Assembly: GCA_026391005.1 (NCBI GenBank)
Contig: JAPLEV010000035.1
Coordinates: 1-58,366 of the forward strand
DNA length: 58,366 nt
Reading direction: 5' to 3'
DNA from: Flavobacteriia bacterium
GTDB lineage: Bacteria; Bacteroidota; Bacteroidia; Flavobacteriales_D; Crocinitomicaceae
Shown piece after piece: positions 50,987 through 58,366 of this stretch. The notes below the pieces were generated by a model. That model was not told where the DNA came from, made no database searches, and saw nothing but the letters and a program-made list of their open reading frames with translations. Each line of letters begins with the position of its first letter. Positions within the stretch are counted from its first letter, which is position 1. The position numbers and the translations under genes were made by a program.

Positions 50987-53923
50987 ATGAAGAAATATAC
51001 TATTCTCGCCATCACATTCTTTTCTTGTTTTTTTATTTCATATTCTCAAGGTATTTACCCCGAATCAGTCCAAAAACCTTCCTCTGCTATCAAATCAGTG
51101 AAAGCCACGGCTGAACTTCCGTTTGATGCCTCAACCATTCAACTGCTTCCAGAAAAGAAAAAGGGACTTGGAGAAAACACCTGTTCGAGCTATGAACTAA
51201 CCAAAAAATATTACGAGAGCATAGGAAAATGGGAAGAATTTAACCAAATGTATTTGGATGAAGCCAAAAAAACAAAACCTTTTGCTAACACTAAAACACC
51301 TGGTGTAAATACTATAGCCGTTATTTTTCATGTGGTCCATAATCCGAATAATCCAGCTGAAAATGTTTCCAATGCCTTAATCATGCAAGTATTTAATGAT
51401 ATACAACAAGATTTCCAATTGATGAATCAAGATGCGGCCAATGCCAGAACACAATTTGGATTTATTCCTGCTGACGTCAATATCAATTTTTGTTTGGCTA
51501 CAAAGAATGCTTTAGGTGTTCCGCTAACTGAATTAGGTGTTGTCAGGGTTTCAACCGGAGAAGATTATTACAATCAAAATGCTGGTGAGGAAAATAAAAT
51601 GAAAGCTGCTGCTAACGGTGGATCTCAAATATGGGACAGAAATAAATACCTGAATGTATGGATCTGCGACATCTCAAACGGCGCTAATTCAGGAACGGCT
51701 GGCTATGCTTACCGCCCAACCAATAACATGCTGCCAGGTGCTGCTATCGATGGAATTGTACTCGATTACAATTTGGGGATAAACAATGACAATGTACTGA
51801 CACATGAAATTGGCCATTACCTTGGATTAGACCATACTTGGGGTGGCTCGGGTAGTTGTATGATGGACGATGGTTTCATGGATACGCCAAATACAGCCGG
51901 TCCTTCGTTCAACTATTCGAGTACTTGTTCTGGCAATCAAATGACGTGTGCTAGTACCCAAACCCAATACGAAAATTACATGGACTATAGCAATTGTACC
52001 GTGATGTTCTCTCAAAATCAAGCGAACTACATGTTGAATACCTTGACAGGAGCTAGAAATGCTTTATTGCTTTCAGCGGGTTGTGACCCAACTAACGTGC
52101 CGCCAGTTGCTGATTTTACAGCTGATATTTCTAATCCAATCATCATTCCTATTGGTGGAACAGTTAACTTCTTTGACGCATCAACCAACGTACCTAGCGC
52201 ATGGACCTGGAATTTCGGTGGAGGTGCTGCCAATGTAACTACTCAGAATCCTAGTGTAGTTTTTAATACCGTGGGAACCTACACCGTTTCGCTAACGGCA
52301 ACGAATAGCTTTGGAAGTGATAGTGAGGTTAAAACAGCATTTGTTCAAGTAGTGGGCACAGCGCCTGGCATTCAGTGCGATACCCTTCGCAATTATAACC
52401 CCGTTACGGAGAGCTACGCATACTATAGTTGGTCGACTGGTTGGGGATTTTTACCGGGAACTGGTCGTTTTAATACAACCAACTCAACACTTATTTATCA
52501 GGTTGCAGACAAATATACAGCGCCCGCTTCTACACAGGTTCGTCGCTTACGCTTCCCAATTGTTAAAGCGGTTAATTCAACAGGTTCTGGCTTAGTTAAA
52601 ATACGAATTCATCAAGACAATGCTGGGAATCCTGGAAATGTTTTAGTAACGGATACATTGCTAATTGCAGATATGGATGCTGGGTTTTATAATGAATTTG
52701 ATTTCACCAATCCACCAACGGTAACGGGTAATTTTTGGGTCACTTTTGAGGTAAATTACGGAACTCCCCAAGATACTGTAGTATTGATGTGCGTGAATAT
52801 CAACGATCGAAACGGAACCAATGCCTCTGGTTTAAGCACCCTGAAAACGTATTATGGTGGTTTGACTAATACCACTGGAACGTGGCATCCTGTGACCGAC
52901 ATTAATCCTATAATCATGACCAGTTTATGGTTAGATGTACTAACTTCGAATGGCCCCAATCCGGTTGCTAACTTTACATTTTCGGAATCGGTGATCTGCA
53001 CCGGAGGACAGATAACTGTGAATGGTTCCAGTTCTACCAATACCAACAGCCACCTTTGGTACATTACAGACGATCCATTTACAACCATTTTGGCTACACA
53101 TTCAACTTCAGGAAACACCTTTACTTTCAACCAAGTTGCCAACCGAAGGATCTACCTTTTTGCCGACGGATCTTGCAGAACAAGTGGGATTTACTTGCCG
53201 GTTACGATAAATGCAAAACCTTCTGCATCATGTGTTAAAACGAATACAACGTGTGGTGAAAATAATGGAACCATTGTGTTTTCAAGTACAGCGGGTGGTA
53301 TTCCTCCGAACTACGAATACAGTATTGATGGTGTGAATTATCAAAACTCACCTAATTTCTTAAATCTAGCCTCAGGAACCTATCTGGCGAGTATTCGAAC
53401 TCCAGGAAGCGCTTGCATCCAAAGTTATTCGAGAACCATTTCATCGTCCAATGAGTTGACAACCACTATTACGCCGGGAAGCACTATTTGTCAGGGCGAT
53501 TCGGTGACCTTAACTGCTTCGGGGGGTAATACCTACGCTTGGTATGATGGTCCGAATATGGTTGGAAACAATGCTACATTAACAGTTGCACCAAGCGCTT
53601 CAGCACAGTTTTCATGTGTCATTTCTGATGGTATTTGTGAGGCCGTGGTTTCGACTAATATTGTGGTGAATATGTGTGGCGTAGGCATAATAGAAAATAG
53701 CATCAATGCCTCGGTTTATCCAAATCCCACAAATGATAACTTGTATGTCGATTTAGCTAAGTCCTACCAGTACGTGATTTTAGATACGCGTGGCAGGGAA
53801 GTAATAAAAGGAAAATCACAGGGACTCGCCATTCTAAATATGGCGTCCTTCAGCGCTGGGGTTTATACTTTGCGCATTACAGTGGACCAAATTTCAGGGA
53901 TTTATAGAGTAGTGAAAGAGTAA
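50987..53923 (+). CDS. M43-family zinc metalloprotease with PKD domain and T9SS sorting domain
   Basis: 978 residues. Signal peptide (KYTILAITFFSCFFISYSQ) and a propeptide region, then a pappalysin/cytophagalysin-type catalytic domain: the zinc motif HEIGHYLGLDHTWGG (HExxHxxGxxH), the Met-turn likely in ENYMDYSNCTVMFS. A PKD domain follows (ADFTADISN, STNVPSAWTWNFGGG, VGTYTVSLTATNSFG), then beta-sandwich repeats and a type A T9SS sorting domain (ASVYPNPTNDNLYVDLAKS to TVDQISGIYRVVKE). Secreted protease, probably for nutrient proteins. Its GC content appears higher than that of the flanking accessory genes, fitting an older resident gene. Confidence 0.92.
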   Translation: MKKYTILAITFFSCFFISYSQGIYPESVQKPSSAIKSVKATAELPFDASTIQLLPEKKKGLGENTCSSYELTKKYYESIGKWEEFNQMYLDEAKKTKPFANTKTPGVNTIAVIFHVVHNPNNPAENVSNALIMQVFNDIQQDFQLMNQDAANARTQFGFIPADVNINFCLATKNALGVPLTELGVVRVSTGEDYYNQNAGEENKMKAAANGGSQIWDRNKYLNVWICDISNGANSGTAGYAYRPTNNMLPGAAIDGIVLDYNLGINNDNVLTHEIGHYLGLDHTWGGSGSCMMDDGFMDTPNTAGPSFNYSSTCSGNQMTCASTQTQYENYMDYSNCTVMFSQNQANYMLNTLTGARNALLLSAGCDPTNVPPVADFTADISNPIIIPIGGTVNFFDASTNVPSAWTWNFGGGAANVTTQNPSVVFNTVGTYTVSLTATNSFGSDSEVKTAFVQVVGTAPGIQCDTLRNYNPVTESYAYYSWSTGWGFLPGTGRFNTTNSTLIYQVADKYTAPASTQVRRLRFPIVKAVNSTGSGLVKIRIHQDNAGNPGNVLVTDTLLIADMDAGFYNEFDFTNPPTVTGNFWVTFEVNYGTPQDTVVLMCVNINDRNGTNASGLSTLKTYYGGLTNTTGTWHPVTDINPIIMTSLWLDVLTSNGPNPVANFTFSESVICTGGQITVNGSSSTNTNSHLWYITDDPFTTILATHSTSGNTFTFNQVANRRIYLFADGSCRTSGIYLPVTINAKPSASCVKTNTTCGENNGTIVFSSTAGGIPPNYEYSIDGVNYQNSPNFLNLASGTYLASIRTPGSACIQSYSRTISSSNELTTTITPGSTICQGDSVTLTASGGNTYAWYDGPNMVGNNATLTVAPSASAQFSCVISDGICEAVVSTNIVVNMCGVGIIENSINASVYPNPTNDNLYVDLAKSYQYVILDTRGREVIKGKSQGLAILNMASFSAGVYTLRITVDQISGIYRVVKE

Positions 53924-53947
53924 TTTCCCACGAATTATTGATTCTTT

Positions 53948-55450
53948 TTAAGCCCTGACAGGATTTATTTCCGAGTTTTTAATAACACCCTGTTTAAATT
54001 CTTCTGACACCTTAAAATCAACAAAGACTTCATCCACCGCTTCAGGAGAAAGACCAGTTAAGGGTTGCAACATTGGAATTTCTGCTAATTCCTTCATTTT
54101 CGGAAATTGAAAAAACGATTCGGTTCCATCCTCCTCGCACCGGTAGGTGAAAATCCATCTGATGTTTGACGGACTTCTCCAATCTTCCTCTGGTTCTTCT
54201 TTTTCATTGTAGGTATAAAACCAATCCGATATTTTAAGTTGCGAATAAGCCACTTGTGCCTCATCCAATCCGTCTATTAAAATAACTAGATTCCCGGATG
54301 TATTTTTAGATTGAATTTTGAAATGTTCCGATAATAGTGCTTGAAATAAGTGAATTACATCAATGTATTTTGAAGGAAGTCGATCCAGTTTGCGTTGAAT
54401 GGACTCATCCAAAACTTCCCAATATTGTAATTTTTGCCCTTGAATGATAAAGTGGTATAATGAAGCATGCAAACTATTTTGGATTCCAGCACCACAAAAA
54501 TGATACAAAACCTGTGTTTTATTCTCTTTTAGCTGTTCGATCAAATCAGAGATCAATGCACCCTTGCCCATTCCAGCAGGAGATTTCACGCAAAGCAGAT
54601 TCTGTTCACCTGAAGCGTTACAAAAATCCAGCATGGCCGCTTTTTCACGATCTCTTCCAACAAAACAAGATTGGTAGTACGCAATTCGCTCACTATGGTC
54701 AAAAACTTGCCCTGCTCCTCCCCTAATCGCCTCTCTAATTGGAGTGAAATTCGGTTCTAGGTGATCATTTGCAGGTTGCTTGTCTTTATCCCCAAGTCGT
54801 AAATTTAACAAATGAGCCTGTGATTTATTGCCGTACAATCCTTGAAAAATATAGGGATCATCACCTTTTTTACCGGCTTGAACATATGGATGTAAGGAAA
54901 TAATCTTATCGTTTTGTTTCCAAACATATTTTCCATCTAAACAAACTAAGTTACCATCTTTAAACAGCGAAGTTAATTCGGCCATTTCATCAAACATTGT
55001 AAAACTGGCTAACAACTGCTGCAAAAAAGCTGCTTCAATTCTAATTAATTGATGAACATACCGATTACGAAATGTGATAAAACGATTAAATAAAGCCTCA
55101 CCATTTTTGGGTTTCAGGACTGGCTTTAGCCATGTGTCTTCCTCCGCTGATAAAGCCCATAAATTTTTCCAACTGGTATCCGAAGGTAAACTTTCTCTCA
55201 AATTATCAAGAATTTGTTTGAGAAAAAGTGCATCTCCATGTTCATCCAAGTTCTCAAATTTTTGACATAACTGTATGACTGCTCCGAAGCGTAAAATTAA
55301 AGTACTCATGCCCAATGCAGCCATGAAGTAATTGTTCAAACCTGCTGGATCTGATTCAATTAGTCGCAATATGACTTCCGAATCAGCTTGGATTCCTTTT
55401 TTTGACTTCAGCGCTAAAAAACTCTCGTGGTATGATTGAATTGGATTCAT
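53948..55450 (-). CDS. HEPN-like / STAND-type P-loop NTPase
   Basis: 500 residues. The N-terminal helical domain ends in TFRNRYVHQLI with an RNxxxH motif (R128, H133) typical of HEPN RNases. A linker domain (NLVCLDGKYVWKQNDK) leads to a STAND/NACHT-like NTPase: FVGRDREKAAMLDF, Walker A KSPAGMGKGALISDLI (K296), Walker B LVILIDGLDEAQV (about 388-400), and a sensor region WIFTYRCEEDG. It ends at EFKQGVIKNSEINPVRA without the repeat sensor domain that most STAND proteins have, so the C-terminus may be cut. It follows a paralogue-like gene 6 bp upstream. A defence role by RNA cleavage is inference. Confidence 0.75.
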   Translation of the reverse strand: MNPIQSYHESFLALKSKKGIQADSEVILRLIESDPAGLNNYFMAALGMSTLILRFGAVIQLCQKFENLDEHGDALFLKQILDNLRESLPSDTSWKNLWALSAEEDTWLKPVLKPKNGEALFNRFITFRNRYVHQLIRIEAAFLQQLLASFTMFDEMAELTSLFKDGNLVCLDGKYVWKQNDKIISLHPYVQAGKKGDDPYIFQGLYGNKSQAHLLNLRLGDKDKQPANDHLEPNFTPIREAIRGGAGQVFDHSERIAYYQSCFVGRDREKAAMLDFCNASGEQNLLCVKSPAGMGKGALISDLIEQLKENKTQVLYHFCGAGIQNSLHASLYHFIIQGQKLQYWEVLDESIQRKLDRLPSKYIDVIHLFQALLSEHFKIQSKNTSGNLVILIDGLDEAQVAYSQLKISDWFYTYNEKEEPEEDWRSPSNIRWIFTYRCEEDGTESFFQFPKMKELAEIPMLQPLTGLSPEAVDEVFVDFKVSEEFKQGVIKNSEINPVRA

Positions 55451-55456
55451 CGTTTT

Positions 55457-56995
55457 TTACTTAGCGTTAGTTAATACTTTATGCTGGTACTCTAGTTTCA
55501 CATCACGCCTTCCTAAAGTTAAGAATATTCGAGAGCTTTCTTCGATGGTTTTTGGGAAACCATACAATTCATCCAACTCATCTTCTTTAAAGGCCTCTTT
55601 CTCTGCTTGGTAAAATGGACTCAAAATTGCAAAAGCCTCATGAACAAATTCAATGGGATAATGATGCAAATCGGCAAAATGCCTCGCAACAACAGGCTCC
55701 TTTTTTTCTAATAATTGATGAATTGCTCCAACTATTTCCTTGATCAAAAGGTATGCATCCTGTTCATCTGCTTGTTCATTGCTCGGACCTTTAAATCGCA
55801 GGTAATTGTTTAAGGAATATTCAACATCCTCAGCTCGAACGGCTTGTTTCGAATCCCGAAGGAATACCTTAGCGTTGAAAAATCGTTGTAGATACGGATA
55901 AAAGAAAGAGGTACAAAAAACAGGCAGCTCAGCCTCAAAACAGGCATTGAAAAGTTGTGTAATGTGGCTTGGGTTAAATAAAGCTACGTGGAGGTTATGA
56001 AGCACCAAAACCGGCTGCCTTTTCACCAATTTGCGGTTGTCTTTGTTCTTTAAAAACTTAAATGGGTCTTTTCTAACCGCTTCATTTTGGGTGAGGTCGA
56101 ATAGTTCGCTGGCCAACCGTCTTTCAAAAAAGTTCATAGCATAGCTCACCCCTTCATCGCTCAACGCATAATGAATGGGCAGAAACTGAGCTTCATCCAA
56201 GGCTTGCACCATCGTTTTATAAGCCTGCTCACCCCGAGGTGAATTGGGGGAATAAAAACAAACCATCGCACCTTTCTTTTGAGAGAGTAGCGCATGCATA
56301 GGCTCCTGAATCTCTTCAACTGGCACTATGGTTTCATGCGCAAATGTACGCTCGTTGTCCCAAAATTTCGTGTGGTATTCGTAGCTTACGCGTTCTGTTT
56401 TCTTACCAAAGGGGAAAATGTTGGACAATAATCCCCACCACATGGGATGCGTGATATTCCATGTTCCTGTAAATCCTTTGTCTTGAATGAAATGATTGCT
56501 TGCAAACATGTGTTCGTAAAGCCCAGCATTGGACATTTGCGCTAAAATCGCCTCCATTTTTTTTGCTTCTTTCCTATTATCTTCAGGTGGCAAAATAAAA
56601 AAACCATGCATCACAGCGTTTCGCAAACTAGCTAAATGATGAATTTTTTTATTTAACACTTCTTTACCATTTTTCACTTCCCAGAAAAAGGGCTTCAACA
56701 ACTGAGCTGTAGTTCCCTCCGCATCCTTGATCATATTCGCTGCCCAGCGATACAATGGTCCTGCGTTATAGGCATGTCCATTCGACAAAAACAAAGAAAT
56801 TAAAAAGTCATTAAACACATCTTTTTGTTTTGCTTGTTGCAAGTAAACGGCAATGCCCATTGCAGCTAACTGCGACAGGATTTCCTCGCCTAATTCAACG
56901 AGTTCATCCGCTGCGTAGGCATCGTCTTCGGATTGGACGGCCTGTATTTTTTTGGTGAGGCGTGGTGGGAGGTTGGGAATTTCTATGAATTTCAT
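55457..56995 (-). CDS. HEPN-like protein with degenerate P-loop domain
   Basis: 512 residues. Same plan as the next gene: an N-terminal helical domain with RNAVMH in HHLASLRNAVMHGFFI (RNxxxH, around residue 125-130), a middle linker (NITHPMWWGLLSNIFPFGKK), then a P-loop-like fold in which the Walker A site reads FYSPNSPRGEQAYKTMVQAL (no GK[ST]) and the Walker B strand PVLVLHNLHVALF lacks the acidic pair. So it is likely a non-hydrolysing partner of the downstream STAND protein. Start at 56995 (MKFIEIPNLPP), whose ATGA overlaps the stop of the Cys-rich gene; 57004 is the alternative. Confidence 0.72.
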   Translation of the reverse strand: MKFIEIPNLPPRLTKKIQAVQSEDDAYAADELVELGEEILSQLAAMGIAVYLQQAKQKDVFNDFLISLFLSNGHAYNAGPLYRWAANMIKDAEGTTAQLLKPFFWEVKNGKEVLNKKIHHLASLRNAVMHGFFILPPEDNRKEAKKMEAILAQMSNAGLYEHMFASNHFIQDKGFTGTWNITHPMWWGLLSNIFPFGKKTERVSYEYHTKFWDNERTFAHETIVPVEEIQEPMHALLSQKKGAMVCFYSPNSPRGEQAYKTMVQALDEAQFLPIHYALSDEGVSYAMNFFERRLASELFDLTQNEAVRKDPFKFLKNKDNRKLVKRQPVLVLHNLHVALFNPSHITQLFNACFEAELPVFCTSFFYPYLQRFFNAKVFLRDSKQAVRAEDVEYSLNNYLRFKGPSNEQADEQDAYLLIKEIVGAIHQLLEKKEPVVARHFADLHHYPIEFVHEAFAILSPFYQAEKEAFKEDELDELYGFPKTIEESSRIFLTLGRRDVKLEYQHKVLTNAK

Positions 56996-57288
56996 AATAG
57001 CCAAATTCGATCATCATTTAATAAAGCCCATTTGTATGAAATCGCTGTACCAGGATAGCTAGAGGGTCCAAAATTGTTTTGACGAGATGGAATTGAATTA
57101 CAAATACTAATTCGTCTTTGCCTAAAAAGTACTCGCTGGGTGGGTTCCATTGATAACCAAACGATCATATTCTTTTCAATTGTATATGAAATTTGCTTTT
57201 GAAATTTCAACCTAAGAACTGCACCTTGATTTTTAACAACACGCTGCCAAACACAGTCGCAACAATTGCATTTTGTTTTATGATCCAT
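56992..57288 (-). CDS. Small Cys-rich protein of the operon, unknown
   Basis: 98 residues. An N-terminal cluster DHKTKCNCCDCVW has four Cys, which could bind zinc; the rest is basic with many Arg. No family recognised. It lies 3 bp after the UDG-like gene and overlaps the HEPN-like gene by 4 bp (ATGA), and this tight packing is the main evidence that it is real. Confidence 0.6.
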   Translation of the reverse strand: MDHKTKCNCCDCVWQRVVKNQGAVLRLKFQKQISYTIEKNMIVWLSMEPTQRVLFRQRRISICNSIPSRQNNFGPSSYPGTAISYKWALLNDDRIWLL

Positions 57289-57291
57289 AAC

Positions 57292-58002
57292 TTAATCTAT
57301 TTTTAACCATTTAAATGAAAATTCAAAATACTTATCTGCGTACTCTCTCCAATCATCACCTGTAAATCCAAATTGTTTTAATTGCCTTTGAGGTGAACCA
57401 GGGGAAGGAATTGAAATTAATCGAATTGTTTTACCCTTATAAACATATTGTCTGCAAATCAACTTTTTTATTTGAATCTCACTTCCTTTCAGTTTTGACA
57501 TTACCTCAGTTTGCCATTTATATGATTCATCTTCCTGAAAAACAAATTCGTTGGACTTTTTTGCAATCTGATCATGAAACATATCCATTACTCCTTTTGA
57601 TGTACAAAAAATTTTGGTGATACCATTATTTAAAAATCCCTTAATCATTTTAACATTATATACCCTTTTTGTCAAATCTGAATCCGCAGCACTTCTTCCA
57701 TTGCGTTCACATTCCATAATTATATCTGAAATTGCAATTTGATTTTTCACAAGGCTTGACAATGCCTCTTTTGATGTAATTGGAATCTCTAAACCATTGT
57801 CTATGTACAAATGATAAAGTCCCCAAAAACTACTTTTACAACTTCCATAAAAGAATTGAATGGATCCGTCACTTTTACGAATTCTATTTTTTTCTTCACT
57901 ATCGGGAAGCGTTATGGAATATACTGGAAATGAACCGAGTATTAACTTAGTAGCATTTGGCACTTTTCCTAGTTCTAAAAATGGGTGGGTTTCTTTATTC
58001 AT
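57292..58002 (-). CDS. Uracil-DNA glycosylase superfamily protein
   Basis: 236 residues. It carries the fold markers of the UDG superfamily, nearest the deoxyinosine / hypoxanthine-DNA glycosylase branch: KLILGSFPVYS (motif 1 region), FFYGSCKSSFWGLY (cf. YYxxPxNxFW), SDIIMECERNGRSAADSD (cf. DVxxSCEREGSxDS) and IPSPGSPQRQLK (cf. LPSTSPA). Such enzymes remove damaged or modified bases. The base specificity is unknown. It is translationally coupled to the gene upstream (ATGA) and precedes the small Cys-rich and HEPN-like genes, which suggests nucleic-acid-directed defence rather than repair; that is inference. Confidence 0.78.
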   Translation of the reverse strand: MNKETHPFLELGKVPNATKLILGSFPVYSITLPDSEEKNRIRKSDGSIQFFYGSCKSSFWGLYHLYIDNGLEIPITSKEALSSLVKNQIAISDIIMECERNGRSAADSDLTKRVYNVKMIKGFLNNGITKIFCTSKGVMDMFHDQIAKKSNEFVFQEDESYKWQTEVMSKLKGSEIQIKKLICRQYVYKGKTIRLISIPSPGSPQRQLKQFGFTGDDWREYADKYFEFSFKWLKID

Positions 58003-58230
58003 ATTAAGTTTACACTCAAATTGTTTAACTTGTTTATCTCTGAAAGATATTCCTTTTTATCTGTTACCAATTTACTTAGTTTTTTTGGTATTTTTCCCTG
58101 CATTAGAAGTATTTTTATCCGTTCTGAATTAAAGTGCTTCAATAAATTATAATCAGACCTACAAAGATGATATACTAAATACCAATTAATTTCGGAATTA
58201 TAAAAATTTGAAATGTTATTGTAAAATATA
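57999..58230 (-). pseudogene. C-terminal remnant of the first gene of the HEPN operon, cut by IS3
   Basis: The frame has 80 codons, but its ATG and next two codons lie in the IS terminal repeat; the native part is INWYLVYHLCRSDYNLLKHF to EINKLNNLSVNLI. The C-terminus is helical, and no family is recognised. Its TGA overlaps the UDG-like ATG by 4 bp, so this gene was part of the operon before the IS landed. The 5' part is lost or beyond the IS outside the window. Confidence 0.6.
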
Positions 58231-58366
58231 ATTCCCCCCATTTTTAAGACAGCTAGTTAAAGTGTAATTTTAACAGTTGTATATGAAAAAAGAAAGAAGA
58301 AAATTTAGTGCGCAATTCAAAACTAAAGTTGCATTAGAAGCCATTAAGGAGAAGGAAACTATTCAG
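58231..58366 (+). mobile_element. IS3-family element, left end, partial
   Basis: A terminal repeat TTCCCCCCATTTTTAAGACAG starts at about 58232 and matches the IS3 remnant end near 45608. The OrfA frame follows and the element runs off the right edge. The insertion cuts the first gene of the HEPN/UDG operon. Confidence 0.8.
58283..58366 (+). CDS. IS3-family transposase OrfA, 3'-partial
   Basis: 28 codons visible: MKKERRKFSAQFKTKVALEA and on, the helix-turn-helix start typical of IS3-family OrfA (KRRxFSxEFKxxVALEAI). The rest lies outside the window. Confidence 0.85.
   Translation, partial: MKKERRKFSAQFKTKVALEAIKEKETIQ

Overview
The window comes from an AT-rich Bacteroidota genome, most likely Flavobacteriales and possibly Crocinitomicaceae-like; the family is inference. 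The support is: type IX secretion (T9SS) cargo with C-terminal sorting domains, a PorD-like and a GldI-like gene, Bacteroidota-restricted families (DUF2795, DUF3276, DUF4268, DUF4230, GSCFA), few Shine-Dalgarno sites, and repeated -7 boxes of the form TAnnTTTG, often exactly TATCTTTG.

Region 1 (1-2.96 kb) is a decaying type I restriction-modification locus next to the 3' end of ssrA. hsdS runs off the left edge. An ORF6N/PLD-like gene between hsdM and hsdS is frameshifted, and hsdM has an in-frame TGA plus an apparent internal deletion. Region 2 (2.97-40.7 kb) is core genome: ssrA, cobalamin adenosyltransferase, ispH, glmM, ribH, aroB, an S46 peptidase, tilS, pabB, a MutS2-like gene, pyrG, yidC, transaldolase and others. 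A long minus-strand block runs TlpA-like, nrnA, gldI-like, FKBP, M23, bamD, rpoZ, coaBC, porD, recN, GSCFA, and then miaA and an MltF-like gene. A small accessory patch at 20.3-20.9 kb holds a GIY-YIG nuclease gene, a RhuM remnant and palindromic repeats.

Region 3 (40.7-58.4 kb) is accessory. A tRNA-Val(UAC) gene is followed by four 109-bp tandem repeats, each carrying the tRNA 3' end and a terminator hairpin. A further hairpin copy lies 4.7 kb downstream, so the cassette between them (a DarT-like ADP-ribosyltransferase, a macro-like/DUF4145 protein and two unknown genes) is bracketed by repeats. Then come an IS3-family tail, two DUF4230 genes, a frameshifted unknown gene, a tightly overlapping four-gene operon (membrane protein with a possible CorA-like tail, small membrane protein, GNAT, membrane protein) and a large M43 metalloprotease exported by T9SS.

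The right end carries the most interesting locus. It is a minus-strand operon (a gene truncated by an IS3 insertion, a uracil-DNA-glycosylase-superfamily protein, a small Cys-rich protein, and two HEPN/P-loop proteins). The two HEPN-like proteins both carry an RNxxxH motif at about the same position; one has intact Walker A and B motifs and the other has degenerate ones. This looks like an undescribed defence-type module. The DarT cassette is the second candidate.
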